From the NCBI GenBank assembly GCA_030698405.1, contig JAUYMU010000076.1:1-64000 (forward strand): DNA of 64,000 bases, read 5' to 3'. Of the stretch, positions 57,271 to 64,000 are shown piece after piece. How positions within the stretch are numbered: position 1 is the first letter of the stretch; each line of letters starts with the position of its first letter. This stretch comes from Bacteroidota bacterium (lineage in GTDB: Bacteria; Bacteroidota; Bacteroidia; Bacteroidales; Prolixibacteraceae). A program made the position numbers and the translations under genes. The notes below the pieces were generated by a model. It searched no databases, was not told the DNA's origin, and saw nothing but the letters and a program-made list of their open reading frames with translations.

Positions 57271-58539
57271 ATGCAAACAAATAAAAGATTTAAAGTTGAA
57301 GTAAATTCTGAAATTGGTCAACTCGAAGGGGTAATTATTCACACACCGGGTCTGGAAGTTGAGGAAATGACGCCTGAAAATGCTGAACGTGCGTTGTACA
57401 GCGACATCCTTAATTTATCGGTTGCCAGCGACGAATACGCTACTTTTAAAGGAGTACTGAATAAAATTACCCGCACTTTTGAAGTCAGGGATTTGCTTTC
57501 GGATATTTTGGCCAATGAGCCCGTGAAAACAACTTTGCTTCAGAATATTTGCTACAATGAAGGCGCATTGGAAATCCTGCCCCGCCTGATGGAACAAAAT
57601 CCCACAGAACTTGCCCGGCAGCTGATTCAGGGCGTTTATCTCGAACGGAACAACCTGACCCGATATTTAAGTCTTGAACGCTTTAGCCTTCGCCCCTTGC
57701 ACAATTTCCTTTTTGCTCGCGATGCTTCCATGTCTTTTGGGAACGAGGTGCTGATCGGCAAAATGGCTAGTAAAGTGCGCGATCGCGAGGCGGTGATCAT
57801 GGATGCAATTTTCAATCACCATCCGATGCTCGAAACTTCGACCATAAATCCCAATACTCATGAAATCATTCGTAATTATCCGGGTATTTCTATCGAAGGC
57901 GGCGATTTCCAGGTTGGACGCGAAGATGTGCTGGTTATTGGAACCGGAATCCGAACCAGTACGCAGGGCATCGACTTTATACTCGAAAAAATCAAATCAA
58001 AGAAGGATGGTTTACGACATATCCTGATTCAGGAACTGCCCGATACACCTGAATCGTTTATTCACCTCGACATGGTTTTTACGTTTCTCGATGTGGATAC
58101 CTGCATGGTTTACGAACCGCTTATCATGGGAACCAATCGTTTTCATACCATTCATATTCAGGTTGAAAACGGAGAAGTAATAAGCATTGAGGAAGAACGA
58201 AACCTGCCCAAAGCCTTGAAGAAATTAGGTATTGATATGAACCCGGTGCGTTGCGGTGGCGGCATCGACAGCTGGACTCAGGAACGCGAACAATGGCACA
58301 GCGGCGCAAATTTTTTCGCATTTGCTCCCGGAAAAGTGATTGGCTACGAACGGAACATTCATACCATCGAACAGCTCAATAAAAATGGATTTGAGATCGT
58401 TCAGGCAAAAGATCTGTTAAGCGGATTGTGCGAAATTCCGGAAGGAAAATGTGTGGTTACCATTCCCGGCTCCGAACTTGCCCGTGGTGGCGGTGGCGCC
58501 CGCTGCATGAGTATGCCAATCAGGAGAAAAAAAGTCTAA
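57271..58539 (+). CDS. arcA: arginine deiminase
   Basis: Converts arginine to citrulline and ammonia. With the ATG at 57271 the protein has 422 residues. Active-site blocks are GGDFQVGREDVLVIGTGIRTS, the His-containing ESFIHLDMVFTFLD, and the catalytic Cys in GGGGARCMSMPIRRK at the C terminus. FLFARDASM supplies a further active-site Asp. No carbamate kinase or ornithine carbamoyltransferase gene is next to it, so it stands alone as in many Bacteroidota. The start was chosen because a -7 promoter element lies between 57229 and 57271. Confidence 0.95.
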   Translation: MQTNKRFKVEVNSEIGQLEGVIIHTPGLEVEEMTPENAERALYSDILNLSVASDEYATFKGVLNKITRTFEVRDLLSDILANEPVKTTLLQNICYNEGALEILPRLMEQNPTELARQLIQGVYLERNNLTRYLSLERFSLRPLHNFLFARDASMSFGNEVLIGKMASKVRDREAVIMDAIFNHHPMLETSTINPNTHEIIRNYPGISIEGGDFQVGREDVLVIGTGIRTSTQGIDFILEKIKSKKDGLRHILIQELPDTPESFIHLDMVFTFLDVDTCMVYEPLIMGTNRFHTIHIQVENGEVISIEEERNLPKALKKLGIDMNPVRCGGGIDSWTQEREQWHSGANFFAFAPGKVIGYERNIHTIEQLNKNGFEIVQAKDLLSGLCEIPEGKCVVTIPGSELARGGGGARCMSMPIRRKKV

Positions 58540-58629
58540 TTATTTACGATTTAATTATTTACGATTGACAATTTATTTGGAACTTAATCAAATCGTAAAT
58601 TATAAATCGTCAAATAGTAAATCAACAAA

Positions 58630-59160
58630 ATGCGTAAATTAAAGAACAACGAACTCGACCGCTTGTCGGTCGATGAATATAAAGAGATAACAAAAACACC
58701 CATTACAGTCGTTTTGGATAATGTTCGCAGTTGCAACAACATTGGTTCGGTATTTCGCACTTCGGATGCATTGCTGATTGAAAATATACTGTTATGCGGA
58801 ATTACAGCTACACCTCCCAATAAAGACATTCACAAAACTGCCCTCGATGCCGAAAAGTCGGTTCCCTGGGACTATTTTGAAGAGACCGAAGCCGCTGTTA
58901 TTAAACTGAAAGAATCAGGGTATCAGGTTTGGGCAGTTGAGCAGGTCTTAAACAGTATTTCACTTCCGGATTTTAAACCTGAAAAAGATCAGAAGCTGGC
59001 ATTGGTATTCGGGAATGAAGTGAAAGGCGTTCAGCAATCGGTGATTGATTTGTGTCACGGAGCCATTGAAATACCGCAATACGGCACCAAACACTCCTTT
59101 AATATTTCGGTGAGCGCCGGAATCGTATTGTGGGATTTGGTTTACAAACTTCGCTCGTAA
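58630..59160 (+). CDS. TrmH/SpoU-family RNA 2'-O-methyltransferase
   Basis: The 176-residue SPOUT methyltransferase has motif 1 NVRSCNNIGSVFRTSDA, motif 2 LALVFGNEVKGV and motif 3 HSFNISVSAGIVLWDLV. It methylates a ribose 2'-OH in tRNA or rRNA with S-adenosylmethionine; short single-domain members like this are often tRNA enzymes, but the site is not readable. The 90 bases upstream consist of repeated TTTACGATT words in both directions. Confidence 0.92.
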   Translation: MRKLKNNELDRLSVDEYKEITKTPITVVLDNVRSCNNIGSVFRTSDALLIENILLCGITATPPNKDIHKTALDAEKSVPWDYFEETEAAVIKLKESGYQVWAVEQVLNSISLPDFKPEKDQKLALVFGNEVKGVQQSVIDLCHGAIEIPQYGTKHSFNISVSAGIVLWDLVYKLRS

Positions 59161-59361
59161 AGAATCAAACATGATGTGGAACAGGCTGGCTTTGTTAAAA
59201 GAAGTTAAATTCCGGGCTTATCGTCAAATATTTCCCAAAACGCAGGATTTCAGGTAAGGGTATTTGTTTTGTGAATTGTTATATAGTCGTATTGCGGAAT
59301 TTTTTTTCATAAGTTTGTTATGGTTTTTAAATATGGACTTAGGGTCTGACTTAAAAACTTT

Positions 59362-59394
59362 AAAGGGTGTGGGGTGAGATCCGACACCCTTTTT
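59362..59394 (+). terminator. terminator-like hairpin in the 59161-59525 gap
   Basis: AAAGGGTGT pairs with ACACCCTTT around a GC-rich interior and is followed by a T-run. It is 200 bases after the methyltransferase gene. The rest of the gap upstream shows nothing that I can identify, and it is possible that the hairpin ends a non-coding or lost gene. Confidence 0.65.
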
Positions 59395-59402
59395 AATTTT
59401 GC

Positions 59403-59410
59403 TATATTTG
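59403..59410 (+). promoter_or_regulatory. -7 element TATATTTG of the DUF6922-AbiEii module
   Basis: A perfect TAnnTTTG match lies 116 bases before the first gene of the module and just after the hairpin terminator. The -33 box is not clear. Confidence 0.4.
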
Positions 59411-59525
59411 GCAAATTAAATTTCTATGGTAAGTAGTTGAAATTATACTTTTTCATCTCTTTGCCTGCTTTGATAAAATTTTGAAATTTTGTAGTTTCAC
59501 ACTGGATATAATAATTCAATATATA

Positions 59526-59837
59526 ATGATTCACATGGATCTACCATTACAACAATCTCAACCGAAAATAAGACCATTTCTCTTATGGGATGTGAGCCGT
59601 GAAGGATTTGATTTTTTGAAAAACAAACAATTGGTAATTGAAAGAACCTGCTCTTTAGGTAACTTTTCTGATTTTAAAGAGATTGTTCGTTTTTATGGAT
59701 TCGATACTATCAAAAAGGAACTTATAAAATCTGCTTCTTTAGATCGAAAATCACTTTCTTTTTTCAGCCTTTTTTTTGATATTCCATTAGAAAAATTCAA
59801 ATGTTATTCAAAGAACCCGTTGCACCTTCAACATTAA
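59526..59837 (+). CDS. DUF6922-like antitoxin-type protein
   Basis: The protein of 103 residues (ATG at 59526; a second ATG at 59535) has RPFLLWDVSREGFDFLKNKQLVIERTCSLGNFSDFKEIVRFYGFDTIKKEL, the pattern of small proteins encoded just upstream of AbiEii nucleotidyltransferases in Bacteroidota. It overlaps the next gene by 37 bases, so translation is coupled. The likely role is antitoxin to the AbiEii-type toxin (inference from family pairing). Confidence 0.75.
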   Translation: MIHMDLPLQQSQPKIRPFLLWDVSREGFDFLKNKQLVIERTCSLGNFSDFKEIVRFYGFDTIKKELIKSASLDRKSLSFFSLFFDIPLEKFKCYSKNPLHLQH

Positions 59838-60457
59838 AAATTATTCAAAAGCTTTTCAGTATTGATGAGCTGGACCATTTTGATTTGGTGGGAGGAACTG
59901 CTCTGGCCTTGCAAATTGGTCATCGGATTTCAGTTGACATTGACATGTTCAGCAAAAGTGTCTTTGATAACAAACAATTAAAAGAATGTTTGCTTGAAAA
60001 TTTTCATGGGCACGATATAACTTTTGACTATGAAGCAAAAAACACACTAATCGGTTCAATCGACCAGATTAAAGTTGATTTCATTCGCCATTCTTATCCG
60101 ACGATTAAGGAAACAAAAACAATTGAAGGAATCAGGCTTTGTTCTTTGGAAGATATTGCAGCGATGAAAGTTAGTGCAATAACAGATAATGGCACACGGA
60201 TCAAGGATTTTGTTGACCTGTTTTACCTCCTTCATCATTTCAAATTAGACGAGATTATTCAGTTTTATGAACAAAAATACCAGTCTGAAAATTCGTTTCA
60301 TGCACTTAAAAGTATAACTTATTTTAATGACCTGGATATTGAAAGTATTAACAACATCAACTTTTTAAGGAACAAAAGAATTAAATTTGAAAAGCTTAAA
60401 TCTGTTCTAGTTAAAGAAACTGAAGATTATCTTAAAAAAATAATCGGTAGAAAATAA
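59801..60457 (+). CDS. AbiEii/AbiGii-type nucleotidyltransferase toxin
   Basis: The 218-residue protein has VGGTALALQIGHRISVDIDMFS, the nucleotidyltransferase motif with its paired Asp residues, and SLEDIAAMKVSAITDNGTRIKDFVDLFYLL, which supplies the conserved Lys and Asp of the AbiEii domain. Members can be abortive-infection toxins that block growth by modifying tRNA. The overlapping DUF6922-type gene upstream is the probable antitoxin. Confidence 0.88.
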   Translation: MLFKEPVAPSTLKIIQKLFSIDELDHFDLVGGTALALQIGHRISVDIDMFSKSVFDNKQLKECLLENFHGHDITFDYEAKNTLIGSIDQIKVDFIRHSYPTIKETKTIEGIRLCSLEDIAAMKVSAITDNGTRIKDFVDLFYLLHHFKLDEIIQFYEQKYQSENSFHALKSITYFNDLDIESINNINFLRNKRIKFEKLKSVLVKETEDYLKKIIGRK

Positions 60458-60491
60458 ATAGGGTTTTTATTAATAATTTATCAATCATACT

Positions 60492-61877
60492 ATGACCTTA
60501 ATCAGATCAATATCAGGAATTCGCGGAACAATTGGCGGTAAACCCGGCGAAGGTTTAAGTCCGCTCGACGTGGTAAAATATACAGCTGCCTATGCCGAAT
60601 GGGCCAAACAGCAACATCCTGGTCAAACGATCACCATTGTGGTTGGCCGCGATGCCCGTATTTCAGGGCCAATGGTTCAGTCGCTGGTGGTGGCTACGCT
60701 TTCAGGAATGGGTTGTCTGGTCGTTGATTTGGGTATGGCAACAACTCCCACTACCGAAATCGCGGTGAAAGAAGAACAGGCGCAGGGTGGAATAATCCTG
60801 ACCGCCAGTCACAATCCAAAACAGTGGAATGCCTTGAAATTACTCAATCACAATGGCGAATTTCTGGATGCAGCCGAAGGGGCTTTGGTTTTGGAAATTG
60901 CAGAAAATGAATCGTATAGCTTTGCCGAAGTGGACGATTTGGGCGAAGTTTTTATTAAAGATTATACAGATATTCATATTCAGCAAGTTCTTGATCTGGA
61001 GTTGGTTGATGTGGAAGCGATACGAAACGCTGAATTCAGTGTTGCCATTGATGCAGTGAACTCTGTTGGCGGAATTGTGATCCCGGCACTTCTGAAAGCC
61101 TTGGGTGTGAAGGAAATTGTAGAAATTAACTGCGAAGCAACCGGTCATTTTGCCCACACTCCGGAACCACTTCCTGAAAATCTGGTAGAAACTTCGGCAA
61201 TAATTCGTGAATCGGCAGTTGATGTGGGTTTTGTCGTCGATCCTGACGTCGATCGTTTGGCTATAATAAGTGAAGATGGATCGATGTTCAACGAAGAATA
61301 TTCATTGGTTTCAATAGCCGATTATGTGCTGAGCAAAACTCCTGGCAACACGGTTTCCAATTTATCATCGTCGCGTGCATTGCGCGATATTACTGAAAAG
61401 CATGGAGGTACTTATTATGCATCGGCTGTAGGCGAAGTGAATGTGGTGGCCAAAATGAAAGCCATCAATGCAGTGATCGGTGGCGAAGGAAACGGCGGAA
61501 TCATTTATCCTGCTTCTCATTACGGACGCGACTCGCTGGTTGGAATTGCCCTGTTTTTAAGTTTGCTGGCAAAGTCTGGGTTAAAATGTTCGGAGTTGCG
61601 TAAAACTTATCCCGACTATTTTATCTCGAAAAATAAAATTGAACTCACTCCTGAAATTGATGTGGATTCGCTTCTGGTGAAAGTGAAAGAAAAATACCAA
61701 AATGAACAGGTTACAGATATTGATGGGGTTAAAATTGATTTTGCTGACCGTTGGGTGCATTTGCGTAAATCGAACACAGAGGCGATCATCCGGATTTATG
61801 CCGAAGCGCCTTCGATGACTGAAGCGAACCAACTGGCACAAGCCATTATTCAGGATATCAGATCGTTGATTGCCTAA
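60492..61877 (+). CDS. glmM: phosphoglucosamine/phosphohexomutase
   Basis: The 461-residue phosphohexomutase has the phosphoserine loop TASHNPKQWNALKLL, the metal-binding loop DPDVDRLAII, the sugar-binding GGEGNGGIIYP and the C-terminal phosphate-binding RKSNTEAIIRIYAEA. It interconverts hexose 6-phosphate and 1-phosphate, either glucosamine for cell wall precursors or mannose/glucose. The gene symbol is the likely one for this type in the phylum, but phosphomannomutase is possible. A strong terminator follows directly. Confidence 0.88.
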   Translation: MTLIRSISGIRGTIGGKPGEGLSPLDVVKYTAAYAEWAKQQHPGQTITIVVGRDARISGPMVQSLVVATLSGMGCLVVDLGMATTPTTEIAVKEEQAQGGIILTASHNPKQWNALKLLNHNGEFLDAAEGALVLEIAENESYSFAEVDDLGEVFIKDYTDIHIQQVLDLELVDVEAIRNAEFSVAIDAVNSVGGIVIPALLKALGVKEIVEINCEATGHFAHTPEPLPENLVETSAIIRESAVDVGFVVDPDVDRLAIISEDGSMFNEEYSLVSIADYVLSKTPGNTVSNLSSSRALRDITEKHGGTYYASAVGEVNVVAKMKAINAVIGGEGNGGIIYPASHYGRDSLVGIALFLSLLAKSGLKCSELRKTYPDYFISKNKIELTPEIDVDSLLVKVKEKYQNEQVTDIDGVKIDFADRWVHLRKSNTEAIIRIYAEAPSMTEANQLAQAIIQDIRSLIA

Positions 61878-61880
61878 AAT

Positions 61881-61923
61881 AAAAAAGCTGGTCAGTTCTA
61901 TATTCGAACTGACCAGCTTTTTT
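61881..61923. terminator. bidirectional terminator, 18-bp perfect stem
   Basis: AAAAAAGCTGGTCAGTTC pairs perfectly with GAACTGACCAGCTTTTTT around a 7-base loop. It lies between the converging phosphohexomutase gene and the coiled-coil protein gene and can end both transcripts. Confidence 0.96.
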
Positions 61924-61939
61924 TAGCTTTCTTTTTGCC

Positions 61940-62911
61940 TTATTGGATTCCTGCTTTTTTCTTCGCTAACTGATCTACAATTCCTTCTTTTTCCTGAATT
62001 ACCAATTGTTGTCTTTTTAGATCAAGGTCGTTTTTTTCGATCGCGTTTTTGGCCGATTTGATATCCATTTCTTTTGACTTTATTTTTCCTTTTGAGGATT
62101 TTATCTCCCGGAAATAGCCTGATTTTTCTTTCTCCAATGACTTTAATTCCTTTTTTGCTTCATCATATTCAGGAGTACCTTTTAACATGGTCGAAAATGA
62201 TACCTTTTTCAAATTGATAATTTCGTTCAACCTCACAATGTCATTTTCCAAAGCAAAAATACTGGCATTGTATTCCTGAATGTTTGACTCGTAACGCGTG
62301 ATTGCTTTCTCTTCCTTTTTTGTTTTCGATTCTATATCCTTCAATATACCTTCCTGTTTCGATACTTCTTTTTTGGCTTCTTTAATTTGGTTGTCAACTA
62401 CGCTTTGGTAGGCCTCCACTCCAAAATCACGGACGTAGCTTTTGAGTGACATAAATCTTTCTGCATCTACATTTGATTCATCAATAAATGCAGAATCGGT
62501 GTATTGAAAAAAAGCGCTGAACTGACAACCTTCAGCCAATTGCGTGATCCGGGCATAAACATCCATCGAATATTTCGAGATCTTATTTACTTCGATGGAT
62601 CTCACATACATTTCACCTCCTTTTGTCTCCACTTTTAAATGGTCGCGGCTGGCCCTGTTTTCTTCACTTTTAAAAATATTGCCAACTTGTGTTGCAAAAT
62701 TGCTGATCCGTTCGCCCGCACTCCTGTTATTAATATACCTTTTCCATACCGGCTCAACTTCCTCTGTTTTTGCTTCCGGAATCATTACAGTGAAAGCCAT
62801 TTGAGTTCCTTTTGACATCGGTTTTTCGCCAGTTTCGACCTCTACCTTGTATTGCGAACTGGCATTTAGAGCCATCATGATGGCTGCGAATAATAAGAAA
62901 ATTTGTTTCAT
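61940..62911 (-). CDS. secreted coiled-coil hypothetical protein (323 aa)
   Basis: The protein has a signal peptide (1-19, ending ASS). The N-terminal half (about 20-175) is a globular region, possibly related to DUF4468-like domains. Residues about 180-320 form a long charged coiled coil (KEAKKEVSKQEGILKDIESKTKKEEKAI and similar heptads). It is probably periplasmic and may bridge components of the envelope. I do not recognise a function. It is followed on the same strand by no further gene before the terminator. Confidence 0.75.
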   Translation of the reverse strand: MKQIFLLFAAIMMALNASSQYKVEVETGEKPMSKGTQMAFTVMIPEAKTEEVEPVWKRYINNRSAGERISNFATQVGNIFKSEENRASRDHLKVETKGGEMYVRSIEVNKISKYSMDVYARITQLAEGCQFSAFFQYTDSAFIDESNVDAERFMSLKSYVRDFGVEAYQSVVDNQIKEAKKEVSKQEGILKDIESKTKKEEKAITRYESNIQEYNASIFALENDIVRLNEIINLKKVSFSTMLKGTPEYDEAKKELKSLEKEKSGYFREIKSSKGKIKSKEMDIKSAKNAIEKNDLDLKRQQLVIQEKEGIVDQLAKKKAGIQ

Positions 62912-62975
62912 AAGTTGTTTTTGTTAGTGAAACGAATAATAATTCCTTTTTGTTTATGATATGTATATATTGCTT

Positions 62976-63575
62976 TTAATTTGTCTTATTTTTTACCAGA
63001 CGATAATGTGACGTCAGCTTTTTTCGTTGTCTTTTTTCTTCGGATCCTGCAACTAAAGTTATAATTTTCGCAATAGGAGAACGGAAAGTTGGACCGAAAA
63101 ACGGGCTGAACCCTTTGGTGTGGGAACCATGTTGGTCGTAAAAATAACTTTGTCGCGATTTAAGGTCAAACCCTTCAGGCTTTTCAAGCGGAGCCAGACG
63201 CTTTATATCATTGACTGTTTCCTGCAGATTTTTTAGTTCCTTTTCCTTTTTATCTGAAACGTCAACCTGCATCAATTCCACAACTTCAGGTTCAAGGACA
63301 ATATACCGGCCATTGTGTTTCTCATTTACGAACCGCTTTTTATAAGCAATGTGATATACAAGAAGTGAATCTTCCAATGCAATTTCTATCTGAAAGAATC
63401 CATTTGCATTTGTTCTCGAAGTTTTGCCTGTCCGAACGTTTATGATTGCCACTTCAGGTACAGGAATAGAGTCGTTGCCAACAATAATTCCCGATAAAAT
63501 CGTTTCTCTTGCAAATTGTGAATAACCTTCAAATACAAATAAGAAAAAAAAAGCTATTAGAATAAATCTCATCAA
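62976..63575 (-). CDS. secreted carboxypeptidase-regulatory-like domain protein
   Basis: The 199-residue protein has a signal peptide (about 1-20, ending GYSQ). A CarboxypepD_reg-like beta-sandwich (about 26-95) follows with ILSGIIVGNDSIPVPEVAIINVRTGKTSRTNANGFFQIEI. The C-terminal part is charged and ends in a basic tail. Such domains usually sit at the N terminus of TonB receptors, but here the protein ends early and stands alone, a common type in Bacteroidota. It lies 64 bases upstream of the coiled-coil protein gene on the same strand, so the two may be co-transcribed. Confidence 0.8.
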   Translation of the reverse strand: MMRFILIAFFFLFVFEGYSQFARETILSGIIVGNDSIPVPEVAIINVRTGKTSRTNANGFFQIEIALEDSLLVYHIAYKKRFVNEKHNGRYIVLEPEVVELMQVDVSDKKEKELKNLQETVNDIKRLAPLEKPEGFDLKSRQSYFYDQHGSHTKGFSPFFGPTFRSPIAKIITLVAGSEEKRQRKKLTSHYRLVKNKTN

Positions 63576-63888
63576 GTTGAGTTTTGATTTAGTTAGCTAA
63601 TTTACAGACAATTTTAATTAATAAATCATAAACAAGTTTAAGAATGCTTTAAGTCAAAATTTAAATTGTATGTTGACCGGAAAAAAATATTCGTTTAAAT
63701 GATAGATATGGTGTAATAGAACATATGATTTGTTTACATATTTGGCATAAATGTTGAGCAAAATGCCAGTTAAAATTCAATTTTGACCTGATGGAAATGG
63801 CCGAATTATGAGTTTATGATATAGAAACTATTAAGGCGCTTTTGTTGTTTGAAATGAACCAACTAATATTATAAAATAACGATTAACC
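63576..63888. other. intergenic region without identified features
   Basis: This AT-rich 313-base region separates two divergent genes. I see no ORF, strong hairpin or perfect TAnnTTTG element. A TGGCAT-AAATG-TTGAG at 63743-63758 loosely resembles a sigma-54 promoter but lacks the -12 GC. Confidence 0.5.
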
Positions 63889-64000
63889 ATGAATACAAAA
63901 AGAATTTTTTACATTGCAATTCCTGCTGTTTTGCTCCTTGTTCTTTATTTTTCCCTTCGAAAGAGTGAAGCCGATTTATCCCAAATAACCGTCAGCGTCC
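63889..64000 (+). CDS. start of probable RND efflux periplasmic adaptor (partial)
   Basis: The first 37 codons are visible before the window ends. They encode MNTKRIFYIAIPAVLLLVLYF, a membrane anchor or signal, then SEADLSQITVSV, which fits the start of HlyD/AcrA-type adaptor proteins in this phylum. The rest is outside the window, so the call is tentative. Confidence 0.45.
   Translation, partial: MNTKRIFYIAIPAVLLLVLYFSLRKSEADLSQITVSV

Noticed and set aside
58545-58625. Repeated TTTACGATT words in both directions before the TrmH-like gene
   Set aside because: They form imperfect, AT-rich inverted repeats common in intergenic DNA of this phylum; no CRISPR-like spacing or terminator T-run is present.
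63743-63758. Sigma-54-like promoter TGGCAT-AAATG-TTGAG before the RND adaptor gene
   Set aside because: The -12 element lacks the required GC (TTGAG instead of TTGC), and the gene is 130 bases away, so the match is too weak to annotate.

Overview
The window looks like a chromosomal segment of a free-living or environmental member of the Bacteroidota, probably Bacteroidia of the Marinilabiliales/Prolixibacteraceae type (inference). Supporting signs are type IX secretion (T9SS) C-terminal tails with the PNP motif on several large enzymes, TAnnTTTG-type -7 promoter elements, A-rich leaders without clear Shine-Dalgarno sequences, the acpP-fabF-rnc order, and small families typical of the phylum (DUF4294, DUF6922, PGQ-type lipoproteins). 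No rRNA, tRNA or CRISPR array was seen.

Layout. 1-1789: REP-like repeats, one solo insertion-sequence end, a small hypothetical ORF and a lipoprotein formylglycine-generating enzyme homologue. 1790-7183: a two-component system and the housekeeping genes rnc, fabF, acpP and purN. 7300-45515: about 38 kb of carbohydrate-active genes, all on the + strand apart from one transposase. They include two GH9, a giant modular GH30, two related clan GH-A enzymes, a GH5_8-like mannanase, two GH28-type proteins, two beta-helix proteins, a CE1-type esterase, a DUF5107-TPR protein, a Sde182-type nucleoside-hydrolase-like protein, a DoxX fusion, a Tat-exported sugar isomerase-like protein and a YdjC-type deacetylase. 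45713-51596: maeB, two small lipoproteins and gcvP. 51788-54019: small toxin-antitoxin genes, an MBL hydrolase and pcm. 54157-64000: a Gfo/Idh-like gene, a sugar transferase, DUF4294, arginine deiminase, a TrmH methyltransferase, a DUF6922/AbiEii module, a phosphohexomutase, two secreted hypotheticals and the start of an RND adaptor.

Function. The central cluster fits breakdown of plant cell wall material: beta-glucan or xyloglucan (GH9), xylan-like (GH30), mannan (GH5_8) and pectin (GH28, plus a rhamnulose-phosphate-aldolase-like gene). Five products carry a T9SS tail and should reach the cell surface or medium. Others have only a signal peptide and should act in the periplasm. No SusC/SusD pair, TonB receptor or sugar regulator lies inside the cluster, so it is not a standard polysaccharide utilisation locus.

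Decay. Several genes look damaged in ways that remove catalytic parts: an in-frame TAG in the aldolase, an apparent in-frame deletion of the acid/base segment of the GH5_8 enzyme, a GH2-SGNH chimera with a frame change, a truncated DUF1016 gene and an internally shortened ISKra4-type transposase. The IS copy carries a perfect 8-bp target duplication and separated a terminator hairpin from its T-run. Whether the deletions are biological or assembly collapses cannot be decided from this sequence alone.
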